64,000 nt of DNA, taken from assembly GCF_002980625.1 (NCBI RefSeq), contig NZ_PVLR01000005.1, positions 1 to 64,000 on the forward strand. Reading direction: 5' to 3'. This document shows positions 51,422 through 59,833 of the stretch, piece after piece (the stretch's first letter is position 1; each line of letters starts with the position of its first letter). Under the pieces are notes generated by a model. The model saw only the letters and a program-made list of their open reading frames with translations. It searched no databases and had not been told where the DNA came from. A program made the position numbers and the translations under genes. The stretch is from Malikia spinosa. GTDB lineage: Bacteria > Pseudomonadota > Gammaproteobacteria > Burkholderiales > Burkholderiaceae_C.

Positions 51422-51469
51422 TTGTTCCATGCTCATGAAACTGCGAAACCGGAATTTCATGTGGAACAA
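51422..51469. promoter_or_regulatory. Nested inverted repeat, likely RpiR operator
   Basis: Outer arms TTGTTCCA (51422-51429) and TGGAACAA (51462-51469) enclose inner arms ATGAAA (51435-51440) and TTTCAT (51455-51460). The repeat is centred in the 280-bp gap between rpiR and the transporter gene. It is the obvious regulatory element; the rest of the gap shows no gene. Confidence 0.6.
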
Positions 51470-51638
51470 GCTTTTCAAGCAAGACGGATGCCTGGAACAG
51501 TGGTGCCATGACGCCACAGAGGAGAAAGCGGCGGCCTCCCGCTCGCGGCGAGGGCCTCCTGCCCGCACGGCGCACAGGCTGGCACGCATCGTGCTGAACC
51601 ATGGCACCCCAACCCTCTTTCAACGAAGGTCCAACGCC

Positions 51639-52433
51639 ATGAAATTCAAGCTCTCTGCCCTGGTCTACGGCGTGCTCGCCGGTCTCTCGCTGGTCACGTC
51701 GGCTGCGGTGCACGCGGACGATTCGCTCAGCAACGTGCTGGCCAAGAAGTCGATTGCACTGGGCATTCCCACCGATTACCCGCCCTATGGCTTCATGGGA
51801 CCGGACTTCAAGCCGCAGGGCGTGGATGTGGCGACGGCGCAGCTGATTGCCGACAAGCTCGGCGTCAAGGCCGAGCTGGTGCCGGTCAGCACGCCCAACC
51901 GCATTCCCTACCTGCAGTCGAGGAAGATCGACCTCATCGTCTCGGCCCTGGGCAAGAACGAGGAGCGCCAGAAGGTGATCGACTTCACCGTCGCCTATGC
52001 GCCGTTCTACCAGGCGGTGTTCGGCCCCAAGTCGATCAGCGTGAAGAGCTTTGATGACCTGGGTGGCAAGACCCTGGCCGTGACGCGCGGCACCATCCAG
52101 GATGACGAGCTGCAGAAGGTGGCACCCGCCACGCTGAAGATCCAGCGCTTCGAGGACGACAACGCCACCATCGCGGCCTTCGTTTCGCAGCAGACCCAGT
52201 TCGTGGCCGTGGGCGCGGCGGTGGCCGCTGTCGCGGTGCAGAAGAACCCCAAGCTGCAGGCCGAGTACAAGCTGCTGATCAAGGATTCGCCCAACTTCAT
52301 CGGCGTGCGCAAGGGCGAGACCGCCTTGCTGAACAAGGTCAACGAGATTCTGCGCCAGGCCAAGACCGACGGCACGCTCGAAGGTTACGCCCAGCGCTGG
52401 CTGGGCCGCGGCCTGGGCAAGCTGCCTGACTGA
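51639..52433 (+). CDS. Amino-acid ABC transporter substrate-binding protein (family 3)
   Basis: A 264-residue periplasmic binding protein. The signal peptide ends near VHADDS; the family-3 pattern is seen in GIPTDYPPYGFMGPDFKPQGVDV, then DLIVSALGKNEER, with the ligand arginine in VTRGTIQDDEL. It likely binds a small amino acid or an N-carbamoyl/ureido acid. A GC-rich hairpin follows the stop, which is common after binding-protein genes. It heads the transporter operon divergent from rpiR. Confidence 0.94.
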   Translation: MKFKLSALVYGVLAGLSLVTSAAVHADDSLSNVLAKKSIALGIPTDYPPYGFMGPDFKPQGVDVATAQLIADKLGVKAELVPVSTPNRIPYLQSRKIDLIVSALGKNEERQKVIDFTVAYAPFYQAVFGPKSISVKSFDDLGGKTLAVTRGTIQDDELQKVAPATLKIQRFEDDNATIAAFVSQQTQFVAVGAAVAAVAVQKNPKLQAEYKLLIKDSPNFIGVRKGETALLNKVNEILRQAKTDGTLEGYAQRWLGRGLGKLPD

Positions 52434-52444
52434 AGCGCGCAACG

Positions 52445-52464
52445 GGGCGGCGGCGGTGCCGCCC
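52445..52464 (+). other. Intercistronic hairpin after the binding-protein gene
   Basis: GGGCGGC / GCCGCCC arms (7 bp, 6-nt loop) lie 11 bp after the stop codon. There is no T-run, so it is more likely a processing or stabilising hairpin that raises binding protein over permease levels than a full terminator. Confidence 0.5.
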
Positions 52465-52501
52465 ATTGCGTCAATCGACCTTCACATTCGACGGGCTTTG
52501 C

Positions 52502-53161
52502 ATGATGGATCTGGATTTCGCTGCGGTGCTCGGGCTCTGGCCCATGCTCCTCAAGGGTCTGCTGTTGACGGTGGCGCTGAGCGCCGTGGCGTTGCCGCTG
52601 GGCCTGGTGGCGGGGATTGCCGCCGCCTGGGTCCGGCTGCATGGCCATCCGGCCTTGCGTGTCGTTGTCGCGGCCTATGTCGAGCTGTTCCGGAACACGC
52701 CCTTCATCATCCAGCTGTTCTTCCTGTTTTTTGGCCTGCCTTCGCTCGGCGTGCGGCTGTCACCGGCCCTGGCCAGCGTGATCGCGATGGTGCTGAACCT
52801 GGGCGCCTACGCCGGCGAGATGGTGCGCGCCGGGGTCGACGCCACGCCGCGCGGCCAGATCGAGGCCGCGCAAAGCCTGGCGCTGAACCGCTGGCAGATC
52901 TTCACCCGTGTCGTGCTGCCGCCGGCGCTGCGCCGCGTCTGGCCGGCGCTCGTGGGGCAGATGATCCTGGTCATGCTGGGCTCGGCCGTCTGCGGCCAGA
53001 TCTCGACCGAGGAGGTCTCCTACGCGGCCAACCTGATCTCGAGCCGCACCTTCCGCAGTTTCGAGTCCTACATCGTCGTCACGCTGATCTACCTGGGCCT
53101 GGCGGTGCTGATGCGCCAGTTGCTGAACTGGATCGGTCCGCGTCTGATTTTCGGTCGCTGA
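52502..53161 (+). CDS. Amino-acid ABC transporter permease
   Basis: A 219-residue permease of the His/Glu/Gln/Arg (HisM-like) type with about five helices and the EAA loop (EAAQSLALNRWQIFTRVVLPPAL). The start at 52502 was chosen near the family N-terminus; the exact codon is uncertain because ATG ATG follows a weak RBS. It pairs with the next permease. Confidence 0.92.
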   Translation: MMDLDFAAVLGLWPMLLKGLLLTVALSAVALPLGLVAGIAAAWVRLHGHPALRVVVAAYVELFRNTPFIIQLFFLFFGLPSLGVRLSPALASVIAMVLNLGAYAGEMVRAGVDATPRGQIEAAQSLALNRWQIFTRVVLPPALRRVWPALVGQMILVMLGSAVCGQISTEEVSYAANLISSRTFRSFESYIVVTLIYLGLAVLMRQLLNWIGPRLIFGR

Positions 53162-53176
53162 ACCGGGAGCTTCGTC

Positions 53177-53830
53177 ATGGTTGAATTCACCTTCTGGGAC
53201 ATCGCCCGCCAACTGCTGATCGCCCTGCGCTGGACCGTGGGCCTGTCGCTGATCGCCTTCGCGGGTGGCAGCCTGCTGGGCCTGCTGCTGCTCGTGCTGC
53301 GCACGGCCCGGCTACCGGGCGCGGTGCGCGGCGTGTCGCTCTACGTGCAGCTGTTCCAGGGCACGCCGCTGCTGATGCAGATCTTCATGGTCTATTTCGG
53401 CCTGGCACTGGCCGGCATCAACGCCTCGCCGCTGTTGGCGGCCTCGGCCTGCCTGATTCTCTATGCCAGCGCCTACCTCTGCGAGATCTGGCGCGGCTGC
53501 GTCGAGGCCGTGCCGCGCGGGCAGTGGGAGGCCTCGGCCAGCCTGGCCATGGGCTTTGGCCAGCAGTTGCGCCACGTGGTGCTGCCTCAAGCGGCGCGCC
53601 TGGCCATCCCGCCCACGGCGGGCTTCCTGGTGCAGATCGTCAAGGGCACGGCGCTGACTTCGGTGATCGGCTTCGTCGAGATCACCAAGGCCGGCCAGCT
53701 GATCGCCAACGTCACCTACGAACCCTTCCTCGTCTACGGCTGCGTCGCTGCGCTCTATTTCGCGCTGTGTTTCCCGCTGTCGCTCTGGAGCCAGCGCCTC
53801 GAGCGCCGCTTGCGTCCTGCTTCCCGCTGA
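53177..53830 (+). CDS. Amino-acid ABC transporter permease
   Basis: A 217-residue second permease of the same family, with helices and the EAA loop (WEASASLAMGFGQQLRHVVLPQ). It starts 15 nt after the first permease with GGGAG upstream. The two form the heterodimeric channel of the amino acid importer. Confidence 0.92.
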   Translation: MVEFTFWDIARQLLIALRWTVGLSLIAFAGGSLLGLLLLVLRTARLPGAVRGVSLYVQLFQGTPLLMQIFMVYFGLALAGINASPLLAASACLILYASAYLCEIWRGCVEAVPRGQWEASASLAMGFGQQLRHVVLPQAARLAIPPTAGFLVQIVKGTALTSVIGFVEITKAGQLIANVTYEPFLVYGCVAALYFALCFPLSLWSQRLERRLRPASR

Positions 53831-53843
53831 ACCGGATCTGCCC

Positions 53844-54605
53844 ATGTCTTCCACTCTCTTCTCCCCCGCCACCGTGCCGCTGGTGGACATCCGCGGCCTG
53901 CGCAAGTGCTACGGCAACCACGAGGTGCTCCAGGGCATCGACCTGCAGATCCACCGCCAGGAGGTGGTCTGCATCATCGGCAAGAGCGGCTCGGGCAAGA
54001 GCACGCTGTTGCGCTGCATCAACGGCCTCGAGCGCTTCCAGCAAGGCACGCTCACGGTCCATGGCCAGCCGCTGCAGCCCGACCGGGCCGATGCCCTGCG
54101 TGAGTTGCGCCAGAACGTCGGCATGATCTTCCAGAACTTCAACCTGTTCCCGCACCTGAACGCCGGCCGCAACGTCATGCTGGCGCCCAGCCTGGTCAAG
54201 GGCTTGCCCAAGGCCGAGGCGCGCCGGCGCGCCGAGCAGCTGCTGGCGCGCGTGGGACTGGCCGACAAGTTCGAGCATCTGCCCGAGCAGCTCTCGGGTG
54301 GCCAGCAGCAGCGCGTGGCGATCGCCCGCGCGCTGGCCATGGACCCCGAGGTGCTGCTCTGCGACGAGGTGACCTCGGCCCTGGACCCTGAACTCGTGGG
54401 CGAGGTGCTGCAGGTGGTGGAGGATCTCGCTGCGCAGGGAATGACTCTGGTCATGGTCACGCACGAGATGAACTTTGCGCGCAAGGTGAGCCACCGCGTC
54501 GTCTTCATGCACCAGGGCAAGGTGCACGAGGTGGGGCCGCCCGAGGCATTGTTCGGTGCGCCGCGCACGCCGGAGTTGCGCCAGTTCCTGGCCGCCTTGC
54601 CCTGA
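53844..54605 (+). CDS. Amino-acid ABC transporter ATP-binding protein (GlnQ-like)
   Basis: A 253-residue ATPase with Walker A (GKSGSGKSTL), signature LSGGQQQRVAIARAL, Walker B (VLLCDEVTSALD) and the H-loop (THEMNFARKV). It energises the preceding permeases. It is the last gene of the transporter operon and is convergent with the tandem AAA gene 31 bp away. Confidence 0.95.
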   Translation: MSSTLFSPATVPLVDIRGLRKCYGNHEVLQGIDLQIHRQEVVCIIGKSGSGKSTLLRCINGLERFQQGTLTVHGQPLQPDRADALRELRQNVGMIFQNFNLFPHLNAGRNVMLAPSLVKGLPKAEARRRAEQLLARVGLADKFEHLPEQLSGGQQQRVAIARALAMDPEVLLCDEVTSALDPELVGEVLQVVEDLAAQGMTLVMVTHEMNFARKVSHRVVFMHQGKVHEVGPPEALFGAPRTPELRQFLAALP

Positions 54606-54636
54606 GATCACCAGGGATCGACAACATGGACCGGCC

Positions 54637-57060
54637 TCAACCCGTGAACCCCATGCTGCGTCGCTCCCTGACCTCGGGTTTGAGCCGGTGCTCGGCCTCG
54701 AGCTGTTCCAGCCAGCCCTCGGGGTCGAGGGACTCCTGCAGGATCTCGAGCTGGCGGCTGACCGCCGCGTAGTCGCCCAGGCAGAGCTGGTCCAGCCGCA
54801 GCAGGCGCGTGCGCCAGGCCGGCTCCAGCGGCGCATCGACCGCACCGAGCGCCTCGCGCGCGAACAGCGCCAGCCGCTGCTCGGGCCGCAGTGGCTTGAA
54901 CAGGATCTTGAAGCTGAAGCGGCGCAGCGCGGCGGCGTCGATCCGTTCCAGCAGGTTGGTGGTGCAGACGAAGACGCCGCGAAAGCGCTCCATGCCCTGC
55001 AGCATCTCGTTGACTTCGCTGAGCTCGTGGTGGCGCTGCGCTGCGCGCCGGTCGAGCAGGAAGCTGTCGGCCTCGTCGAGCAGCAGCAGCGCCTGTTCGG
55101 CTTCGGCCTCGGCGAACATCGCGGCCATGGCCTGTTCGGTCTCGCCGACGAACTTGCCGAGCAGGTCGCTGGCCTGGCGCACCATCAGCGGCCGGCCCAG
55201 CGCCTGTGCCAGCTGCTCGGCCAGCGCGGTCTTGCCGCTGCCCGGCACGCCGTGCAGGCAGAGCGAACCATGGCCGCGTGCGCGCAGCGCCTCAATGATG
55301 CGGGGCAGCTCGTGGCGCGATTCGGTGTTGAGCCATTCCAGCCCGTAGCCGAGCGGATTCGGCCGGCTGGCTGCCCCCTGGCGCCGGCCCAGCGCCTGGT
55401 CGGCCTGGCGCAGCTGGCGCTCGATCAGCGCATCCCAGCGCGGGACGGCTGCCTCGGCTGGTTCCGGCTGCGCGGCGCTGTCGCCGGCCACCAGGCGCGC
55501 GAAGCGCACCGCGGTGCCGATCTGCGCTGGCGTCAGCCCGCTGCGTCCGGTCAGGCGCGCGACCAGCTCGGCCGAGCTCGGCACGCCTTCGAGCGCCTTG
55601 CGCACCAGCTGCTCGCGCGCGCCCGGCGGCGGGCTGCCAAGCTCGAGGTGGTAGGCGAAGCGGCGCCGCACGGCCGGGTCGATCTGCTCGATCCGGTTCG
55701 TCACCCACAGCGTGGGCACCGGGTTGTGTTCGAGCAGCTGATTCAGCCAGGCCTTGCCGCCCGCGCCCGGCGCGGTCGCACTGCCTTCGCCGCGCCGGCT
55801 GGCTGTGCTGTCTGGCGCCGGGAACACATCCTCGACCTCGTCGAACAGCAGCGCCGAGCGGGCCGTGCCCTGCAGGAACACCTGCGCGATTTGCAGCGAG
55901 CGGTAGCGGTCGCGTCCGCTCAGCGCATGGCCTTCGCGGTCGGCGCATTCGACCTCGAACAGCTCGAGTCCGGCCGCCTGTGCCACCACGCGCGCGAGCT
56001 CGGTCTTGCCGGTGCCGGGCGGGCCGTAGAGCAGCACGTTGACGCCGGCCTGCTGCTGCGCGACCGCCGCGCGCAGCAGCGCGCAGAGCAGGGCGGCGTC
56101 CTCGCGCACGAAGTCGAAATCTGCCAGCGCCAGGCCGGAGCGCGGCGCCGGCCGGGTGAAGACCGCCATCAGCTCGTGGCGGTCGCGGTACTCGCGCAGC
56201 AGCACCGGCGGCAGCCGCTCGCTGACCTTCATGAGGTCGGCCAGGTCGGTGATGTTGTGTTCGGGCAGCAGGTTCTCGAGCAGGCCGATGCGCTCGAGCC
56301 GGCTGCCAGCGCGCAGCGCCTCGGCCAGCTGGGCCGGTGCGGCACCCGCGACCTCGGCGATCGCCGCGTAGGCCTCGTGCGCATTGCCGACCTTGAATTC
56401 GAGCAGCAGCGCGCGCAGCTCGCGCTGGTAGCGCGCCAGCGTGCCGTAGCGCAGCAGGGCGCGTTCGGCCGGATTGAGCTGCAGCAGTTCGCCCAGTGCC
56501 GCGATGTTGCGGTCGAGCAGGCTCTGCTGGCCGTCCAGGTGCCGGCCCAGCCAGGCGCCTGCGCTCGCGAGCAGCACCCGGATGTCCTTGGGCGCTTCGC
56601 GCGCATAGTCGTCGAGGTGGAAGAACAGGGTGCCTTCCTCGTAGGGCCCGAGCCAGATGCCGAAGCGGTCGAGCCAGGCCCGGTCGTCCAGCCTGGACTG
56701 GCCCTGCCACAGACCGTCGTCGTCGCCACAGCGCCGCAGCAGGAAAGCACGCAGGCGCTGCAACACGCCCAAAGGCCAGACCAGGTGGCGGCCGGTCAGC
56801 CCGAGCAGCGGCACCAGCTCGCTGCGCAGGTTGAAGCGTGGCCCGAGCCGGGCCGCCAGCGCGAGCACGAACTGCGAGCACATCAGGTCCAGTGTCGGCG
56901 CCTGTTCGAGTCCGGCCGGCAGCAGCAGCCGGCCCTGGCCGGGCGACAGGGCCGGGCCGGCCTTCGGCTCCTGCGGCAGGAGCTCGGGCGCGGCCGGCGC
57001 GGGCGGGCAGGCTGGGGCCGCCACCCATGTCTGCGCCGGCGATGTCGAGCGTTTGGCCAT
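54637..57060 (-). CDS. Tandem-AAA ATPase (CDC48/FtsH-like AAA, two domains)
   Basis: An 807-residue cytosolic protein with two AAA modules. Module 1 has Walker A LLYGPPGTGKTEL and Walker B LLFDEVEDVF; module 2 has Walker A LHGVPGSGKTAL and Walker B LLLLDEADSFLLDRR. The N-terminal 300 residues form a helical domain with no clear homology. Start 57060 has AGAGG upstream. AAA proteins of this type unfold or remodel partners; no partner is encoded nearby. The last ~34 codons are duplicated at 36674-36782. Confidence 0.88.
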   Translation of the reverse strand: MAKRSTSPAQTWVAAPACPPAPAAPELLPQEPKAGPALSPGQGRLLLPAGLEQAPTLDLMCSQFVLALAARLGPRFNLRSELVPLLGLTGRHLVWPLGVLQRLRAFLLRRCGDDDGLWQGQSRLDDRAWLDRFGIWLGPYEEGTLFFHLDDYAREAPKDIRVLLASAGAWLGRHLDGQQSLLDRNIAALGELLQLNPAERALLRYGTLARYQRELRALLLEFKVGNAHEAYAAIAEVAGAAPAQLAEALRAGSRLERIGLLENLLPEHNITDLADLMKVSERLPPVLLREYRDRHELMAVFTRPAPRSGLALADFDFVREDAALLCALLRAAVAQQQAGVNVLLYGPPGTGKTELARVVAQAAGLELFEVECADREGHALSGRDRYRSLQIAQVFLQGTARSALLFDEVEDVFPAPDSTASRRGEGSATAPGAGGKAWLNQLLEHNPVPTLWVTNRIEQIDPAVRRRFAYHLELGSPPPGAREQLVRKALEGVPSSAELVARLTGRSGLTPAQIGTAVRFARLVAGDSAAQPEPAEAAVPRWDALIERQLRQADQALGRRQGAASRPNPLGYGLEWLNTESRHELPRIIEALRARGHGSLCLHGVPGSGKTALAEQLAQALGRPLMVRQASDLLGKFVGETEQAMAAMFAEAEAEQALLLLDEADSFLLDRRAAQRHHELSEVNEMLQGMERFRGVFVCTTNLLERIDAAALRRFSFKILFKPLRPEQRLALFAREALGAVDAPLEPAWRTRLLRLDQLCLGDYAAVSRQLEILQESLDPEGWLEQLEAEHRLKPEVRERRSMGFTG

Positions 57061-57183
57061 GCTGCTACCTCTTGCGGGCAACCCCGAGGTCGCCGATGCG
57101 CGAACCATAGCGCAGCCCGGCCGGCGCGCCAATAGGGGAAGCCATGCGCCCCGATCCGGCCTGGATTGAGTGTCGGCATGGGT

Positions 57184-57202
57184 TCATGCATTTTTTGCAT
57201 GA
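57184..57202. promoter_or_regulatory. Inverted repeat upstream of the pckG promoter
   Basis: Perfect 7-bp arms TCATGCA and TGCATGA are separated by five T, just upstream of the -35 region. It is placed as an operator would be, but no regulator is assigned. Confidence 0.5.
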
Positions 57203-57210
57203 TTCGACGC

Positions 57211-57239
57211 TAGGCAGTTTCATGGCGGTTTCGTAAAAT
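57211..57239 (+). promoter_or_regulatory. Candidate pckG promoter
   Basis: A -35 TAGGCA (57211-57216) and -10 TAAAAT (57234-57239) are separated by 17 bp. This places transcription start near 57246 and gives a leader of about 180 nt before the pckG ATG. Confidence 0.6.
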
Positions 57240-57260
57240 AGTCCACCTTGGCCGATACCG

Positions 57261-57296
57261 GGGCTGTTGGCGGGTCCAGACTGCGCCTGACAGCCC
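57261..57296 (+). promoter_or_regulatory. Leader hairpin 1 of pckG
   Basis: GGGCTGT-T-GGCG pairs with CGCC-TG-ACAGCCC across an 11-nt loop, giving an 11-bp stem with a small internal bulge close to the predicted 5' end of the transcript. It could be an aptamer or an anti-terminator partner. Confidence 0.55.
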
Positions 57297-57355
57297 TTTG
57301 CTTGCTTGAACGCGAGTGATACCGGGCGCCGACCGAGGACTGGTTTTCTTGCCGG

Positions 57356-57407
57356 AAAAGGGATATGGAAACACGTCATGACCGACGCTTTTCCATATCG
57401 CTTTTTT
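57356..57407 (+). terminator. Terminator-like hairpin in the pckG leader
   Basis: GATATGGAAA (57362-57371) pairs perfectly with TTTCCATATC (57390-57399), extended by AAAAG/CTTTT past one mismatch. A run of six T (57402-57407) follows. It ends only 20 nt before the pckG start codon, so it lies within the transcript leader and could act as an attenuator. Confidence 0.6.
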
Positions 57408-57426
57408 ATTCTCTGGAGCCTTTCCC

Positions 57427-59295
57427 ATGAACGCACCCGTGCTGCAGGGCATCAATGCCCCCGCCTACGTCAAACATGCCAAGCTGATCGCCTGGGTCGC
57501 CGAGATGGCCGCCCTGTGCAAGCCGGCCAGCATCTACTGGTGCGATGGCTCGCAGGAAGAGTACGACCGCCTGTGCCAGCAACTGGTTGATGCCGGCACC
57601 TTCAAGAAGCTGAATCCGGCCAAGCGCCCGGGCAGCTTCCTGGCCTGCTCCGACCCGTCCGACGTGGCCCGTGTCGAGGACCGCACCTACATCTGCTCCG
57701 AGAAGAAGGAAGACGCCGGCCCGACCAACAACTGGATGGCCCCGGTCGAGATGCGCGCCACCCTGAACCCGCTGTTCGACGGCTGCATGGCCGGCCGCAC
57801 CATGTACGTGGTGCCGTTCTCGATGGGCCCGCTGGGCTCGCACATCGCCCATATCGGCGTCGAGCTGACCGACAGCGCCTACGTCGCCGTCAACCAGAAG
57901 CTGATGACCCGCATGGGCAAGGCTGTCTATGACGTGCTGGGCACCGATGGCGACTTCGTCCCCTGCATGCACACCGTCGGCGCTCCGCTGGCCGAAGGCG
58001 AAACGGACAGCACCAGCTGGCCCTGCAACCCGACCGTCAAGTACATCGTCCACTACCCCGAGACGCGCGAGATCTGGTCCTACGGTTCCGGCTACGGCGG
58101 CAACGCACTGCTCGGCAAGAAATGCCTGGCGCTGCGCATCGCTTCCACCATGGGCCGCGACCAGGGCTGGCTGGCCGAGCACATGCTGATCCTCGGCGTG
58201 ACCAATCCCGAAGGCAAGAAGTACCACATCGCGGCCGCCTTCCCGAGCGCCTGCGGCAAGACTAACTTCTCGATGCTGGTGCCGCCGGAAGCCGGCTTCG
58301 CTGGCTGGAAGGTCACCACCATCGGCGACGACATCGCCTGGATCAAGCCGCACGCTGACGGCAAGATGTACGCGATCAACCCGGAAGCCGGCTACTTCGG
58401 CGTGGCTCCGGGCACCAATATGCAGACCAACCCGAACTGCATGCGCTCGCTGGACAAGAACGTGATCTTCACCAACGTCGCGCTGACCGACGACGGCGAT
58501 GTCTGGTGGGAAGGCATGGAGAAGGACGGCGGCGGCGTGCCGGCGCACCTGATCGACTGGCAGGGGAAGGACTGGACGCCCGAGATCGCCAAGCAGACCG
58601 GCGCCAAGGCCGCGCACCCGAACTCGCGCTTCACCGTCGCCGCGACCAACAACCCGGCGCTCGACGCGCAGTGGGATGACGCCAATGGCGTCGCGATCGA
58701 CGCCTTCATCTTCGGCGGCCGTCGCTCCAACACCGTGCCGCTGGCGACCGAAGCCCGCACCTGGATCGAAGGCGTCTACATGGCCGCGACCATGGGCTCC
58801 GAGACCACCGCGGCCGCCTTCGGCGCCCAAGGCGTGGTGCGCCGCGACCCGTTCGCGATGCTGCCGTTCTGCGGTTACAACATGAGCGACTATTTCCAGC
58901 ACTGGCTGGACATGGAGAAGAAGCTCGAAGCGACCGGCCACACCCTGCCCAAGATCTTCTGCGTCAACTGGTTCCGCAAGGGCGCCGATGGCAAGTTCGT
59001 CTGGCCGGGCTACGGCGAGAACATGCGCGTCATGAAGTGGATGATCGACCGCCTCGAAGGCCAGGCCCAGGGCGAAGACCATGCCTTCGGCATCAGCCCG
59101 ACCTACGAAGAGATCAACTGGGAAGGCCTGGACTTCAGCCGCGAGCAGTTCGCGTCGGTCACCGACATGAACGCCGAGGACTGGAAGGCCGAGCTGGCGC
59201 TGCACGACGAGCATTTCGACAAGCTGGCCTACCACCTGCCGCAGGAACTGGTCGCGACCAAGGCCCAGATGGAAGCCCGCATCCTGGGTCAGTGA
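57427..59295 (+). CDS. pckG: Phosphoenolpyruvate carboxykinase (GTP)
   Basis: A 622-residue GTP-dependent enzyme converting oxaloacetate to PEP, the first committed gluconeogenic step. The P-loop reads [13 protein letters not shown] and the substrate region [14 protein letters not shown]; length matches the GTP class. The RBS (TGGAG) is well placed. The leader has two hairpins, one terminator-like. Three hairpins follow the stop, the last a typical terminator. Together with pyc and glcB it supports growth on acetate or amino acids. Confidence 0.98.
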   Translation: MNAPVLQGINAPAYVKHAKLIAWVAEMAALCKPASIYWCDGSQEEYDRLCQQLVDAGTFKKLNPAKRPGSFLACSDPSDVARVEDRTYICSEKKEDAGPTNNWMAPVEMRATLNPLFDGCMAGRTMYVVPFSMGPLGSHIAHIGVELTDSAYVAVNQKLMTRMGKAVYDVLGTDGDFVPCMHTVGAPLAEGETDSTSWPCNPTVKYIVHYPETREIWSYGSGYGGNALLGKKCLALRIASTMGRDQGWLAEHMLILGVTNPEGKKYHIAAAFPSACGKTNFSMLVPPEAGFAGWKVTTIGDDIAWIKPHADGKMYAINPEAGYFGVAPGTNMQTNPNCMRSLDKNVIFTNVALTDDGDVWWEGMEKDGGGVPAHLIDWQGKDWTPEIAKQTGAKAAHPNSRFTVAATNNPALDAQWDDANGVAIDAFIFGGRRSNTVPLATEARTWIEGVYMAATMGSETTAAAFGAQGVVRRDPFAMLPFCGYNMSDYFQHWLDMEKKLEATGHTLPKIFCVNWFRKGADGKFVWPGYGENMRVMKWMIDRLEGQAQGEDHAFGISPTYEEINWEGLDFSREQFASVTDMNAEDWKAELALHDEHFDKLAYHLPQELVATKAQMEARILGQ

Positions 59296-59303
59296 TGAGC
59301 CCA

Positions 59304-59339
59304 GGCGGGACTTGAGTCCCGCCCGGTCCCGCAGGACCG
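59304..59339 (+). other. Two adjacent hairpins after pckG
   Basis: The first is GGCGGGACT / AGTCCCGCC with a 2-nt gap (59304-59323). The second is CGGTCC / GGACCG with a CGCA loop (59324-59339). They directly precede the terminator. Confidence 0.6.
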
Positions 59340-59346
59340 AACCCGC

Positions 59347-59383
59347 AAAGCCCGCTCAAGCTCCGGCCTGCAGCGGGCTTTTT
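59347..59383 (+). terminator. Rho-independent terminator of pckG
   Basis: AAAGCCCGCT pairs with AGCGGGCTTT across a 15-nt loop and runs into TTTTT. It separates pckG from the next small gene. Confidence 0.85.
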
Positions 59384-59411
59384 GCTGTCCAGGGGCCTGC
59401 AGCCCTTTCAG

Positions 59412-59417
59412 TACAAT
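59412..59417 (+). promoter_or_regulatory. Candidate -10 box (TACAAT)
   Basis: TACAAT lies 35 bp before the small gene at 59452. No good -35 is seen at the usual distance. Confidence 0.4.
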
Positions 59418-59451
59418 CGCCGGCCCGACGATCGGCTCTCTAGGAAGTTCC

Positions 59452-59751
59452 ATGCATTACTCAGTCTCCCACCACAAGCTCAACCTGGTCCTGGCTGCCC
59501 ACGGACTGTCCTCCGGCGATGCCGGCGGCATCGACAAGCTGTTCGGTGGCGCCGATGGCTATTACTGGTTCGGCACCCTGCGCGACCTGTGCCCGAAGGG
59601 CGCGACCATCACCTGGGAGAACCAGTACGAGATGGTCAAGGCGATCCAGGCGCACGAGAACGCCACCGCCGAGGAAGACGAGATGAAGCCGCAAGTGCCG
59701 AGCGCGGCCAATATCGCGGCCCTGTCCAAGCTGCTGTGCGATCCGATCTGA
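59452..59751 (+). CDS. Small conserved hypothetical protein, 99 aa
   Basis: A 99-residue protein of unknown function, with no signal peptide or membrane segment. The sequence has an N-terminal helix (KLNLVLAAHGLSSGDAGGIDKLFGG), a Trp/Tyr-rich turn (YYWFGTLRDLCP) and an acidic helix (HENATAEEDEM). The RBS AGGAAG precedes the ATG. It stands alone between the pckG terminator and the HlyD gene, with a possible own promoter. Confidence 0.75.
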   Translation: MHYSVSHHKLNLVLAAHGLSSGDAGGIDKLFGGADGYYWFGTLRDLCPKGATITWENQYEMVKAIQAHENATAEEDEMKPQVPSAANIAALSKLLCDPI

Positions 59752-59833
59752 GTTGAGCTGAACCGGCCTCGATCCCGGCCGTCACGACCCTGGCCCCCGT
59801 CGCATAATGGCGGAAAAGCTCAGGGATTTGAAA

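Noticed and set aside
51455-51470. parS-like sequence TTTCATGTGGAACA in the rpiR gap
   Set aside because: It has at least three departures from the parS consensus, lies 31 kb from the nearest parS, and is better explained as half of the RpiR operator.
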